Shown here: positions 33,867 through 46,265 of the stretch, in pieces | Numbering within the stretch: the first letter of the stretch is position 1 | Layout: each line of letters opens with the position of its first letter | Assembly (NCBI RefSeq): GCF_037975245.1 | Contig: NC_092580.1 | Location: 14,113,001 to 14,177,000, forward strand | Length of the DNA stretch: 64,000 nucleotides | Direction: 5' to 3' | Origin: Apostichopus japonicus | Taxonomy: Eukaryota; Echinodermata; Holothuroidea; Aspidochirotida; Stichopodidae | Notes under the pieces: model-generated | Databases searched by the model: none | The model's input: the letters and a program-made list of their open reading frames with translations, nothing else | What the model was told of the DNA's origin: nothing | Position numbers and translations under genes: made by a program

Positions 33867-36598
33867 CTAAAATTTGAAATGAAACGGAGTTAATCGGAGC
33901 AGATTGGAATTTTGCTCGTGTCTCTGCAAGACACCGCAACGCAGCAACAGTTCAATGTACGGAGGCCAATAGGTGTCATCAATCTCAATGTATGGAGTGT
34001 CTTCTTTTTCCACCGACTGGTTCATAAAGTTCTGCACAGAAAATGAATAGAGGAAAGTCCAACTTAAGGAAAAGGTTCTCACCAGAAGATAGCAAACTAA
34101 AGATTTGTTTGAAAGCTGACCAACATTTCCATTGATACTTATGATGGCATGAAATACCATCCAGGGTTAATAACAGCCCGACAGAGTGTATGTGAAAATT
34201 CGCCGTACCACACTTCAAGTTTGCAATCTTACACCCATTCACCCCTCCCTCTAATTCCCCCCACCCCACACCCACATGCACAAACCACATTTTCTAAGAT
34301 ATTCCTTGTCATATCTACTCAACAAGTGTCTAAGTAACTGCCACAACTACAGATTTATTTTTGCTTGTGAAGGGCTATACATTAGTACTCGTATTTCACT
34401 CTATTTATGTAGAGGTCATTCATGTTTGCGCAAGGCCGATACTAATTCATGTCTGAATTATTAGGATGATAAAGCATAGTCTTTATTAGACAACAGGTGA
34501 CCATAAACTAGAAAGAAGTAACTACTAGAGAATAGTCGAATCATAACATACCTCCAGGACATCCAATAACGGTAAGACATTACTGTCAGTAGGACTGTTG
34601 GGTGATTGCTAAATCAGAAAATAATGGATGACAAAAAAAAAAGAAGTAAATAAATTAAAAAAAATAATGGCCAAATTTCGAGCAATTCAAAGAAGTGTGT
34701 ATAAGTTTATGACCAATGCATAGAGCAGTTATTTATAGTGCACAGAACAGATACACTGTGTCTGTTGACTTGTTTACAAAAGAAAGCTATAATTGCTCAT
34801 CTTTTTATCACATAGCTAACTCCTAAAGAAAAAATACCTCATTAATGTGATTGAAAGGAACCTGTCTGAAACTGAAAAAAAAAAAATTCAACCATCATCA
34901 CACCTCCAAAGGAAACAAATGTGTTGATGATTCATACCTACCATTGATTTCAATTAACTAACTTACTCTAAATTTAGCTTTACTCACAATGGCATCGGAA
35001 TCTGTTGCATCGGGATGAGGGAAATGTTTCTTGGAGAAATACTTCAATTCCTTCATAATTCTCATGATCTCCTTTTCCATCCTTGTTTTAGTCGTGGTCA
35101 AGTCTGCCTCTAAACTGGAAAGGCACAAACACAAGGTTATTTTTTAAGAGTGAATGCTTTCTGTCAATTCCAGGAAGGGTGGGGAGGGGGGGGGGAGAGC
35201 TGGGGTATTTGTACTGACTAATACCTCTTCCAGACACCTCCCTCTGCCCGCTCCTCCTCCCACAGCAAATGTGATCAAGATCAGGTTGCTTTTATCTTGC
35301 ACATCTTCAAAATCTATTGTTATCAAGTAGTAAAATAGTTGCCCTACTAGTCTCCTCTCTCCCCCCTCCCTACCCCAAAATGAAAGATACACACCTTCCT
35401 CAGAAACATTTCTAGACAAACTCTCATGCATTATAAAGTAAATTCTTGATCCTGTTACCTGGTTTTGGATGCTTTGGACATGTTTCTAGCCATAGTTACT
35501 TTATTCTGTAACGTTGCCTGCATCTGCTTCTGCTGATGTAGAACTTGCTGTTCCCTGTTGTGATAGAAGATTTCAAGTGATTTATTAATCTCATGCAAAG
35601 ACTTAAAAAGTAATCCACAATAAATACTGAAACAACAAGGCAAATCATTAAACTGATAAAGTTAAAGTGGCAATGACCAATGGAAACAAAGACAGATGTG
35701 AAATCCTTGTGATTGAAATCAACATCTGTTATGATGTTGTAATATTTATCTTTAATGTTCACTCTTTGAAATGAAACTTAACCAGTCGAGGTAATAACCA
35801 ACATTGTTGTGGAATGTTTGTATCCAATAAAATCTAAGAATTTCATTGCTATTAAACTAATCTCTTTCCACTCACCACTTAACTTCATCCTCCAACTCTC
35901 GTCTCTGCCCCTGGATGACTTCAAGTGTCTGTTCCAATTGCTGTATCGAACTTTCGAGTTCTTCCCTCAACAGCGCCCTCAGTGTCTCGGGATCCGTCGG
36001 CAGTAGCACGTGTTCCCTCTCGTTTTCGGTTGCGAGCTGACCTTTCAAAGCTTTTATCTTGACCTCTGAAATTGACATCATAGGATTCCCTTCGTCTACC
36101 GGCCCATCTTGGGCAGTGCTCGCGACTTGCGCTTGAAGCTAGAAATAGAATAAAGTGTTATACAATGCCATAATATATAAAGCTTGAAAGGTTCCTCTTG
36201 AACCCCCCATCTCCCCTCCCCCTCCACTTGCCCCACAAGAAATATGACCACCCAATAGGTCAGACTTCCGTGGTGTCTAAATACCATAGGATGTACAGTA
36301 CCATATATATTATTAAGCCAACTTAAGGGTTAAAGGCTCTATGGCCTAAAAAACTTAAGCACTTGGGCTCGGTACAGGAGGACTTTGAGATCAATTCAAA
36401 CTCTTGAATTACAGCAATATAGTGTAAACTGTCTCCCAAAACAGAACATAGGAACATTGGGATGCACTAAAAATTGATGAAGATGATAAAGGAGATCTAA
36501 CAGACCTTATTTACATCCAACCAGAGATCTTCACACTCTTGCATCAACCTTGCTTTCATCTTGTTAGTGTCTTTATTAATATTTGTAGAAGCAGCCAT
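33867..36598 (-). CDS. CENPK: Centromere protein K (CENP-K), complete
   Basis: Subunit of the inner-kinetochore CCAN complex (the CENP-H/I/K/M module), acting at centromeres. Exons on the minus strand: 36598-36506, 36138-35876, 35554-35459, 35114-34988, 34608-34552, 34031-33867. Phases join to one 266-residue protein; the human protein is about 269. The N-terminus has QECEDLWLDVNK. A long coiled coil follows (LPTDPETLRALLREEL, QQLEQTLEVIQGQRRELEDE, then EQQVLHQQKQMQATLQNKV). Later come YFSKKHFPHPD and the family's hallmark C-terminus YWPPYIELLLRCGV then LRLTPFHF. The start ATG at 36598 has an ACAATGG context. An acceptor just upstream suggests a separate 5' UTR exon. Every splice site is GT-AG. 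Confidence 0.95.
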
Positions 36599-38089
36599 TG
36601 TTATCAGGATCTGAAAACCTGTTGGTTAAGAACATGACAAAGCAGATGTTGAAAAGGCCACATTTTACACTTACTACAGTTATCGCTGTATTACACTATC
36701 TACAGTCAATGACTTCATCTAAAAGGGCAAAGGTGAGATGCTATGCAAATTGCTAGACAAATGTCCAGATGTAAAGCCCTCTTTGTTAACTTTTCTTACA
36801 ATTAAACATTGTTTGTCAAAGTTCAAATCAAAAAATGAAATCTGGATGATCAGTATACAGCGAACCAAATGGTTTAGGGATAGGAATGACATCAGGTTAA
36901 TCAAGTTTCTGATAATGCACAGTTAACAGCAGTTTGTTTAGTATGATGGAATATGCAGTATATGCTTTCACACACTTACAGTACTGTGAGTCACAATGTG
37001 ACCAACTCATGAAAGTATTAAAGTTGAAGCATTTTACATGAGTTGAAGTAATTACATTGCATTTATTGCATTATTTGGAAACTCCCTGTTCCTGCACTAT
37101 GCCTAAAAATACATTAGGCCCTCCTACAAGGTATATGACTTGTTATATGAAGAATTAAATGTAGCTGTCTGTGACAGTTTTGAGTCTCAAGACATAACAT
37201 TTCACAATAGTTATAGCAATCCATTTTGCCACTATGTGATTTGTTATCCAAAATGTTTTGTTATTAATGTACTGGTTACCTAGTTCAGTATCTAGCAGTA
37301 CTTCTGACGTAAGCTTAAGCAGTAACAACTAGATTGCTTGAGTAACATAAAAATAATTAGCAGCAAGTTGATTGCTAATAAGTTTGACATATTTCGTCTT
37401 GGAAAATTAAAATTATCAAGGAATATCAATTAAGGCTTTGCTAGCCATAAAAGTATGTCAAGCACTGGAACAGAAAGTTTGGCCATTCATTTTTGGCGAT
37501 TTCAGTCTTCAAAAAGGTTTCTAATTTCTGTTCCAAAAGTTCTAACTTTACAAGGGCTTCATTTCTAATTTCCCACTCTTCGAAATTTGACGAAATGGTA
37601 CCGGTGTTATCTATCTTATATTGTCTGTAAGAATTTGAATTTTTGTTATTTCTACCAGATTCGCTGAATTTTTAACGCAAAATCTTACGATTCATCGCAT
37701 AACTGGTACTCGGTACGCCTAGCCTAAGTTAGGCCGAAATCTACTCTAACGTTAGTTATACTGTACAGTATACTTTGGCAAACAGGAACGGCGCGAGTTA
37801 CAAATGACTGATGAAGAAGAACCCTTAATCCGACTCCATTAAATGTTATATGATTGGAAGTTTTACCGTCACACTTTTATGGTTATATTTTCCACACAGC
37901 AAGTTCTTTGTATCTTTGTTACGATTATTCAACTTCTCATCCGTTGCAAAACGGCTTTCAAGCTGTCCGATTGAAAAAAGACTGTAACATTAAGACAGTG
38001 TTGACCTAGTCGATATGAACTAATTCTGAATAGCGCCATCGCAACAAAAAACATATCCTGATTACGTAAGATCTTTCACAAAATTCATC
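36599..38089. promoter_or_regulatory. Divergent CENPK-TIMM17 upstream region
   Basis: The two start codons face away from each other 1.49 kb apart, so 5' UTRs and promoters of both must lie here. The part nearest TIMM17 (about 37,670-38,080) has more CpG than the rest. GCGCCATCGC at about 38033-38042 contains the reverse complement of a GATGGCG core like that bound by YY1 in promoters of mitochondrial-protein genes. No TATA box is obvious. Shared control is inference. Confidence 0.5.
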
Positions 38090-41000
38090 ATGGAAGAATA
38101 CGCACGTGAACCATGGTACAACTTTACTGATTTATTTTCCTTTGCCCATACGTTTTTAAATTCAAATTATTAACCAACTTGCATATCCGATATTCAACAT
38201 CCGTTGAGTTCATAAAAATTGTAGACTAATAGTAAGAAATATGTGTGTAGGCTGGAAGAACTTTAGTAAGGTACCGTTGTGTTGCTACTGCTAGTAACAG
38301 TACTGTAGTATAACTTAGGCCTAAATATAGGCACGGTAGGCATCAATGTACTTGGCCTGTACTAAATCTATTAATTTATTATGGTGGGGCTTATCCGCAG
38401 GGCAGCCCTGCGAATAGCCAGACACATACACCTTATTCACAGGGCAGCCCTGCGAATAGCCGGACACAAGTATCTTATTCACAGGGCAGCCCTGCGAATA
38501 GCCAGACACATACACCTTATTCGCAGGGCAGCCCTGTGAATAGCCAGACACAAGCATCTTATTTGCAGGGCTGCCCTGCGAATTGCCAGACACATACACC
38601 TTATTCACAGGGCAGCCTTAGACTGGGTTAACGTGCTCAGTAACTTTTGGGGCTATTCGAGTTTGCTTTTGGGCACCAGCTATCTTTTTGAGAGTCTTAA
38701 TTGGGAGCCTCTATATTTTGAGGAATTTATTGGCCTTTGGGATTCCTACCTCAATGCTGTTAGGATTGGTTTTGGGAGCCTAGGGCCTTAAGATTGAACC
38801 AGTCTAGCATTAGTACCACCAACAAAAAAAATGTCATCCCTCATTTTCACCTTTGTTTTTGCAGAGTGATTGCTCATTTGCATGTAAAGGTGTGGGAGGG
38901 GGGGGGGGTGTCACACCCTTGACCATATTGGCTTTCAGGCAATATCGGCTTTTGGGGAATCCCAAGATAAGCTCCCTTAAAATAAGCTTTTAAAATTGAA
39001 CTGCAAGGGTTCCAAAAATTAGCTTATGAAGTGGCTAAGACTATTTGGGCCCAAAAGGTTGGCTTTTTTCAAGGCCCCTAAACTGACTGGTATCAATAGC
39101 AAAACCTAATAATAAACCTATTTTCAAAATCATCACAGCCCTGCGAATAAGGTGTCTGTGTACGTTATTCGCCTGGCTGCCCTGCGAATAATCACTTCGA
39201 TTTATTATACAAGGCTGTTGCCTTTTCTTATGATGAGATTTTTTAACCGCGGCCGCTGGTTAAATAAGGAAGGTGGTGTCACTTATACCTGATCGTAACC
39301 TGATGTAAATATGAATTGTGTACAATGAAAGAAATATTTCATTCAATGTTGGCTAGGCTATACTGAAAAAAAAATAAAAAAACTAGAAAATGTAACAACT
39401 AACATTTCAGTAATACTAGGGTAGTAGTAAACATGTATTACTCTCACCATGGCACTAGTCTAAGTATATGTTGTTCAAAAACATGCCACGTAGGTCTAAC
39501 ATTAACAAGTTCTGGTACAATATTACCTGGGACCATTCCACGACTATGTCACGAAAAGACACAAAACGAACCAGGATTCAATTTATCTGTGGCACAAACA
39601 AATGCTACATATTGTTATGCTATAAATTTTCATGCACTCTTACTTAGCTATCAGAAGCTATGCAGTCGACTAAAGTAGTGTTACAGTAGATGCTGTAAAC
39701 GGCATTGCATTTTGTATGTTACTATGATATGTTCTGGTTATTATTCAACAGCCCATGGAGGATAGTAGACGATTGTGGAGGAGCCTTTTCTATGGGATGT
39801 ATAGGTGGAGGGTTAGTTCATTCAATACTAGGAGCAAGAAATGCACCCGCAGTGAGTACTCTGCCTGTTAACTTATTAGATGCCACTTTTCCATTTATTT
39901 TCCCCGGAAATCTTGTTATTTGTGTCTTGTACCCAGCAATCCTCCATAAATGTGTGTTGTCCTTCCCATGTCACATGTTCTATTTTTATCAAGAAATTCA
40001 GAAATCTTTCTTTCAAGAAAACCAAACCAACATAAAGTAAAGCAAGTCTGATTAAGCACAGAGTACATGAGTCTCATTTAACCAGTCATTTTATTACATT
40101 AAGAGTCGTATCCTATGGACCTGTCTTATAAATCTCCATTTATCACTACAAAGAATGACTGGATTAAACGTGAAAAGCTGCACACAACCACTGATCTTAT
40201 CATTGTACACAACTAACAGTCAACTAACTGTGCTCTGTATGTACGAAGGATATTGTCCACCCAGCGCATTCAAATGTCTCTTAACTTTTTGAATGCCATA
40301 TTCAAAATGTTTCTACTGTCAATCAGAAGGAAGCACAATATAAAAAAAGAAGGGAAGAAAAATTTCAAAGTATTTTACTCATTAAAGATGTCATCTGAAA
40401 AATGACACTGTGAGGCATAGCCTACCATGTGGGCTAGTGGTGACTGTACCTGTAGGCTTAGTATGTATAACACTTATAACATGATTAGGGACTAACGTTA
40501 TATCGAACACGGTAGGGCTGAGGTTATCATATCCCACGTTTGACATAGATGATAACGTTACAGATTTTGAAGCAAGTTATGAAAATGCATGAACGACAGT
40601 TTCAAATGGGGTCAGTGGTTTGAATAAAATTTTAACAAATATTCAAGTAGGCCTAAGTTTCACTGGTATAATCAATGTAGCATGCTAGGATAGGACTAGC
40701 AGAATGTTTTCATGAATTCATATGTTAGGGTTTAGCCTAGGCTAGGATTTTTTTTTATTGGTGTACATGTGTGTAACTTTTGAGAGATTTGAAAGCCAAG
40801 TACTGCCTATATCTCGTTATACAGTCTAAGTCACCCTGACCCATGGCCAAATTTAGATTTTCATCAATTGCTAGTTGCAACTCTGTGATATTAAAGGATG
40901 ACTGTAGACACAAACTTAAACTTTGATATACTGTAGCTCTATGTTGCTGTACCAAATGAAGTTTGTGAAGTAAGACCCTTCAAGCAGCAGAGGCTCATTA

Positions 41001-44000
41001 AGCAAAGTGGCTGGACTACTTAGTCTAGTACATCGGTAATTAAGTCACCTTCACATGAGTAACAAAGTTCAGGCTAATAGAGAAACATCACAATTTATAT
41101 TACCACAAAAATGATCCATTTTTGACACACTTGCCACATATGTATGGTGGTACAGTAGATGCATATTTAAAGGTAGTGAATTATTTACAATCAGTTGATA
41201 ACTCTCCTCCTATTCACCTTTTGCAACCCTTTAGTACTTGCATTTAGAATCCCGAAAGGGATATAAAGGCAGATTGCTAATAACCTTTAAATGAAGAAAA
41301 CAACACCTTTAAACAACAACCAGGCAACTTAATGAAATTAATTTATAGTGATCAGCTTATACAGTTTGTATTTGTGGTTTTAAGATCTGTGGTGTATTTT
41401 TGTTTCATCTTTAAATAGGCATATATAATTTAATTTGATACAAAAGAGTTAAACAGACATATATATATATATATATACCTGTAATTACTGATAAATATAT
41501 TAAATTTAGGTAGCAATGAAACCATGTTATGAAACATTGCACATTGATACATATGAGTATCTGTACTGTAGGTTGTCTATTCTTCATTTCTACGTTTTTA
41601 GTCAATTTCTTGTTGCACTGATTTTACTTGTTAGCTATTTAACATTGGTAGTTTAAGCACACATCAATGTAGCAAAGTTTTACATATTTGGCCTACATGG
41701 CTGTCTGCCTTGTACATATCGAGCAACTCAAATGAAGCCATTATGTTACGTTTCAATGTACTTTATTACAGTTTTATAATTCGATTTATTACAGGGTTAC
41801 AAAAACAGACTTATTGGCAGCCTTTTAGCAGTCAAACACAAAGCACCAGTGGTTGGAGGTAAGTACATCCTAAGAACCATCATAATTGCTGCATAATCAG
41901 TAAAAGTATTAAATAAAGCTTCTTAGATTCAGAATATTTCGAAAAATAAAGTTTTGTATCACAATTCTCCATAGCAATCATGATTTAAGCACTACCTCAA
42001 AGGTTCCCTCACAAAATTTATATGTGTTAGGTACAGCAAGTACTGTAAGAGGTAAAATCTTAGCTGTGAGGTAGGGTGTTCAAGACTTAATAGTTCTACA
42101 ATACAATAGAGAATCATTTATCCAGGTGCATTGCACCAGAGAATAATTTATCAAGTTTATCCAGGTGCATCACAAAAAATGCTAGGCAAAGTGGTCAAGT
42201 CGCTATACAAGTGCAAAGGTTTACATATAGCAGTGTTTGGTATAAACAGGAACAAAGGACATTGTATTTTATAATGGACAAAGTTCAGAGCCTTTCAAAT
42301 CTACTACACAAAATTGGAACACTACTAACTTATTTCCTGTATGCTACTACATATTCCTGTAGTACAACGAAGAGGGAATGCCAAAGTTCATTTCACGTCA
42401 AAAGTCAAAGGTAAGAAACTGTATGAAGTACTTGAGTTTATGCACAGTATACTACAGTATTTAACTTGACCGAGGCCCCGTGAAATGTACAGTAGATAAA
42501 AGTAGAATATTAGTGACATTTTTGTTCATCTCACAGGTAACTTTGCTGTCTGGGGAGGTTTGTTTTCCACCTTTGATTGTACCCTGGTACACATCAGGAA
42601 GAAAGAGGACCCCTGGAATTCCATCACAAGTGGAGCCCTGACGGGGGCGGTACTTGCAGCTAGGAGTGAGTACATTCATATGAGGATATACTGCTGTATC
42701 CAAATAAGTATTGGAATCTTGACAGATGTATTAATTCAGTTGGGAGGTTCAAGAATGGCTTTTAGGCAGAACTGTAGAATATACATATATTTATATATCA
42801 TGTATGTATGTATGTATGTGTGTATGTATGCGTGTATGTATGTATGTATTTTTGTATGTATTTTAGATCCTCCTGCAAGCAGGAACTCACAAAGAAGCCT
42901 CATTGGCCTATCAATATTTAATGTCCATGATTATGAATTGTCAACAACTCTGTAACTGGACGACATATCATACTGTAGTCTTAGGAAAAAGATTTTTTTT
43001 TTGCGTTGGTAGTTGGAGGATAATATCTGATCAGAACTTACAGTAGCATTCCAGGGCTTCGCTTAGCGCCTGCTCTGAAAATTGTTGTAGGGCGAGATGA
43101 AGTTTTGACGTCTGTTCATAATGGTTGCCGCCTCTGTTTGAGGCATCTAAACCTGTTGTTTACACCAATGCAGGACACAAAATAAAATATTTGATGTATG
43201 TCAGACTGCAAGTAAAACCAGAGCTTTTCAGTTTTATTATATCGCTAAGTTGAGATTGCATCTTAAAGGTCAACAACCATGATATCTAATTCCGTTCAGT
43301 TCGTTGATAAGTTCCTTTTAGTCTTCGTATTGATATGCGATGTGTATGCAGGAAGCTAAACATATATATGTGCTCATTAATATTTGTTTTTATTTTACAG
43401 ATGGTGTTTTTGCAATGGCTGCTTCTGCTACAGTTGGTATGTAGTTTGTATTTGTAGTTTCTGTTTTTATGGTTGATTAAGTTACAATTAAAAAAGGTCG
43501 TACAGAAGTTTCTTATTTGTAACTGGTCAGAGACTTAAATTGTGTTTTATTTTGGAGTTTTGAATCAAGTAGAATGGTATAGAAGAGAAACAAACCAGAG
43601 GGAGATATTTGTAAAGAAAAACTTAATAAAATGTAGAAATAAGTATGAAAGTAGAATTTATTTGAATACTTTTTGTGGCAAACATTCTCGGGTGTAGGGT
43701 ACTGTATAAAGTTAACTGTAAGTTAGTCTTAGTAATTCACACATTGATTCTTTCAAGACAATTCTTGACAGTATTCACCAATCCATTTGGGTACTTGGGG
43801 GAGCTGTTTCTTGTGGCCACCAAATTGAATCCATGTTGTATTTCCATATCTTAGTCTCTTTTGCGATGTTTCAAGGATATTAGTAGAGCATGAATTGTGC
43901 AGCCTTTTTATACAGTAGTACATCCAGTTCTGTTATCTAAGTATCGATTCATGTCCATTCTCACCTAATCTCACATTTTATTATACAATCAAATAGATCA

Positions 44001-45270
44001 TTTTTCAGAACTGTCAGGATAGAATTCTTAAGATTCATTACATCACCTGAGTAGTATTGTACTGATATCACACTTTCAATTTAATCTCTGTTTTTTGTTT
44101 TTAAAGGTGGTGTTCTTTTGGCCATGATTGAAGGCATTGGTATTCTAATGACAAGAATGTCAGCGGAACAGTTTAGACCAGGTAAGTCTTTGCTGTACCA
44201 CGGTCCTATATTGTTTATCTGTACCACGGTCCTATATTGTTTATCTGTACCACGGTCCTATATTGTTTATTTGTACCACGGTCCTATATCGTTTATCGTG
44301 TCGGTATGCATGGTGCATGAAGGAAGTGCATACAGGTCAAACAATTGTATTCGGTTCTCTAAATGAATTTGTCTTTATGAACACAGAGATTCCATTCCAA
44401 CTTTCTGGAATTTTTATGCTTCAATAACTTGTTTATTAAAAGAGTTCAGTTCTTAAAATGTGCCTTGCTGTTGTGCTAGAGCAGTTGGTTTCAGTTTAAT
44501 CCAGCATTAGTTTCAGAAATATGTGTTTGAAAAAAGTGTTTGAAAGTACTTCACAGTTTGTAAGTCTTGAAAGTGCCTCACTATATCGATGATGTGTTAT
44601 TGCTGAAAGTGTTACATATTGTTATTCTCTGAAATTGTTGAAAATGGTTTATATGTGTTTAAAATTCCATAATAATTATGTTATCTTGTCCCTCTGTCAC
44701 TTATATTAGTCTTTGCAGTTCAGTCACTTTCAGTATGCTGTGCTTACAGTATACATCTTTTAAATCATATGCTCATATGCATGGGTCTCGAACTGACTGA
44801 CAAGCTCTTGGTTCCTGTCTCATGTGACCTAGAGGTCAAGTGAGAAAGCAACAGGTCCAAAACGTAGTAAATACCAAAAGCAAAAAATATCCATTCGTAG
44901 TTAAATCTTTTCATGCACAACTGCAACTCAGTATTGATGGTATTAAGATGTATATGTATGCACATTTTGCAAGTGTACTGTTGCAAGGTGGGGTGTGGGA
45001 AGGGGGGGGTGTAGTTGGCTGCTCCCAATTAAAAATCTAATATCTATGCTAACATGATCAGTTACTCCTGTTGTACTCCCGGTTTGTTATGTAGACGATT
45101 GGTATGTTATGTCGCGCTACTGTAGACAGTTTGCAATCATCACAGTTAATTTATCTATTAATTTATCCTATTTTTCATTCTCTCTCCATGCAGTTAATCC
45201 ACAGATGGAGGACCCCTCACAACTTGGCCCTAAGCCACCATCTTCATATGGAGATGGCCAGTTCCAGTGA
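38090..45270 (+). CDS. TIMM17: TIM17 subunit of the mitochondrial TIM23 translocase, complete
   Basis: Inner-membrane subunit of the presequence translocase (TIM23 complex). Exons: 38090-38115, 39752-39851, 41795-41858, 42537-42665, 43401-43436, 44107-44181, 45194-45270; phases join to a 168-residue protein, against about 171 for vertebrate TIM17A/B. It opens [20 protein letters not shown] and has four hydrophobic glycine-rich segments. The stretch from Gly70 to Gly100 fits the PRAT signature of the Tim17/22/23 family exactly: G-x2-F-x10-R-x3-D-x6-S-G-x3-G (GGLF, R84, D88, SG, G). Cys9 and Cys78 are present, positions known to form a disulfide in the family. The tail ends [11 protein letters not shown]. 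The animal A and B copies cannot be told apart here. Confidence 0.96.
38394..38630. repeat. Array of 42-bp units, each with a 12-bp palindrome
   Basis: The core TATTCGCAGGGC, then A, then GCCCTGCGAATA is a perfect 12-bp inverted repeat around one base. It recurs about six times with small changes (CACAGGG, GCAGGG), separated by about 17-bp segments that alternate between AGACACATACACCT and AGACACAAGCATCT types, giving an 84-bp higher-order unit. It lies in TIMM17 intron 1. The antisense 95-aa frame with VSGYSQGCP repeats comes from the array. Confidence 0.9.
38631..39133. other. Spacer between inverted copies of the palindromic repeat
   Basis: About 500 bp of intron with short, drifting imitations of GGGxxTTTTGGGG-type text and a poly-G run at 38,899-38,908. 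It is enclosed by the array on the left and an inverted fragment of the same repeat on the right, so the whole could fold back. Confidence 0.5.
39134..39195. repeat. Inverted fragment of the palindromic array
   Basis: CAGCCCTGCGAATAAGGTGT, CTGTGTACGTTATTCGC, CTGGCTGCCCTGCGAATAA match the reverse complement of the array at 38394-38630 over about 1.4 units. Confidence 0.8.
41453..41478. repeat. Short (AT)n microsatellite
   Basis: About 24 bases of AT dinucleotides in TIMM17 intron 2. Confidence 0.8.
42798..42866. repeat. (GTAT)n microsatellite
   Basis: About 17 GTAT tetramers with GTGT, GCGT and GTAT-TTTT interruptions, in TIMM17 intron 4. Confidence 0.9.
44194..44300. repeat. 26-bp tandem repeat, four copies, just after a TIMM17 donor
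   Basis: The unit TGTACCACGGTCCTATATTG plus TTTATC repeats four times; the first begins 13 bp after the splice donor of exon 44107-44181. Confidence 0.95.
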
Positions 45271-45428
45271 CAATAGTAGTTGATATGCCTCAGAGAGTTT
45301 TTATGAGATCCCTGACCCAGGGTTATTTGTGCTTGCCAAAGAGGGCAGCTATGGGTGAAGAACTAGATAAGATCAGCTCTCTCCGCTGGAACAAATTTTT
45401 GTTTTGTCTGACAGAGGGAGATATTTAA

Positions 45429-46017
45429 AGGGGTATTCCGGTGGCGAAGTCGATTGGTTTAAAATGAAAATACTGGAAATTTTTTGTAGCTGTACGTCAA
45501 TACCTCATCTCCATTGTATTTGTATGATGACGATATGAATATTATCAAATGTGGTAGTATTTTGTCAATGCATCTGTGGAGTGAATGATATCATCACAAC
45601 CATTGAGCTAAATTAGGGTATTTGTTCCTAACTCTCTTATACAAAGAGGTAAATAATATTTCTAAGAAAGAGTTGCATTTTGACAAAATTCTACATACAG
45701 AACCTCGACAGCTATGCAATGTTCCAAATGTATCATGTTTCAAGGAAAAATGGACTAGAAGATTATCATAGGAAAATAGAGCTTGTTAAAGCGCATTTGC
45801 CATTGTGACATCACAGACCACTTACTGTGATTTACCCCAGGGAAGAATTGAGGGTTCTAGGTACTTCTAGCCAAACTAGGTTCCATAACTTCCATTGAAT
45901 CTATAAAATACCTTGAGTTAGGAACAAGTTTATTGAGATGGGGTTTTTAACTTACTGTGTGGAGTATTTTCTTTTTTGCCAAGTAAGATTTGTATTGTTT
46001 GCTATCAGAATATCCCT
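45429..46017. mobile_element. 589-bp TTAA-flanked MITE (piggyBac/Kolobok type) in the TIMM17 3' region
   Basis: The left end is AGGGGTATTCCGG; the right end reads, inverted, AGGGATATTCTGA. Both ends abut TTAA (45425-45428 and 46018-46021), the target duplicated by piggyBac and Kolobok transposons. No transposase. It starts 158 bp after the TIMM17 stop and ends before the likely poly(A) signal, so it should be part of the mature 3' UTR. Confidence 0.8.
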
Positions 46018-46259
46018 TTAAAAGAGTGTGTATATTTTCTGCATTGTATGGAGATTTTTTTTTATTAATGATTACCAATCTGGCGAACTCATTTAAGTTA
46101 CCTACAGAAGAGAAGTTTTACCCAGAGTGATGTGTTCTGCAAGAGACCAGAATGTGGATAGTCCAATATTCCATGGTGCTCTTATGACAAGTTGTTAGAT
46201 ACCAGTGATAGGTAGCTCACTTTTATCACCTTTTCTTAAATTGAAAGTTTCTAATTGAC

Positions 46260-46265
46260 AATAAA
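46260..46265 (+). terminator. Likely poly(A) signal of TIMM17 (AATAAA)
   Basis: First plain AATAAA hexamer seen on the plus strand after the TIMM17 stop, 990 bp downstream. Cleavage would be near 46,280. Another hexamer follows at about 46,395. Confidence 0.5.

Noticed and set aside
38321-38608. 95-aa antisense frame with VSGYSQGCP repeats
   Set aside because: A by-product of the 42-bp palindromic array, with no start context, splice or family support.
38394-38630. CRISPR array
   Set aside because: Repeats are palindromic and evenly spaced, but the spacers are two alternating near-identical types, the host is an animal nuclear intron and no cas genes exist.
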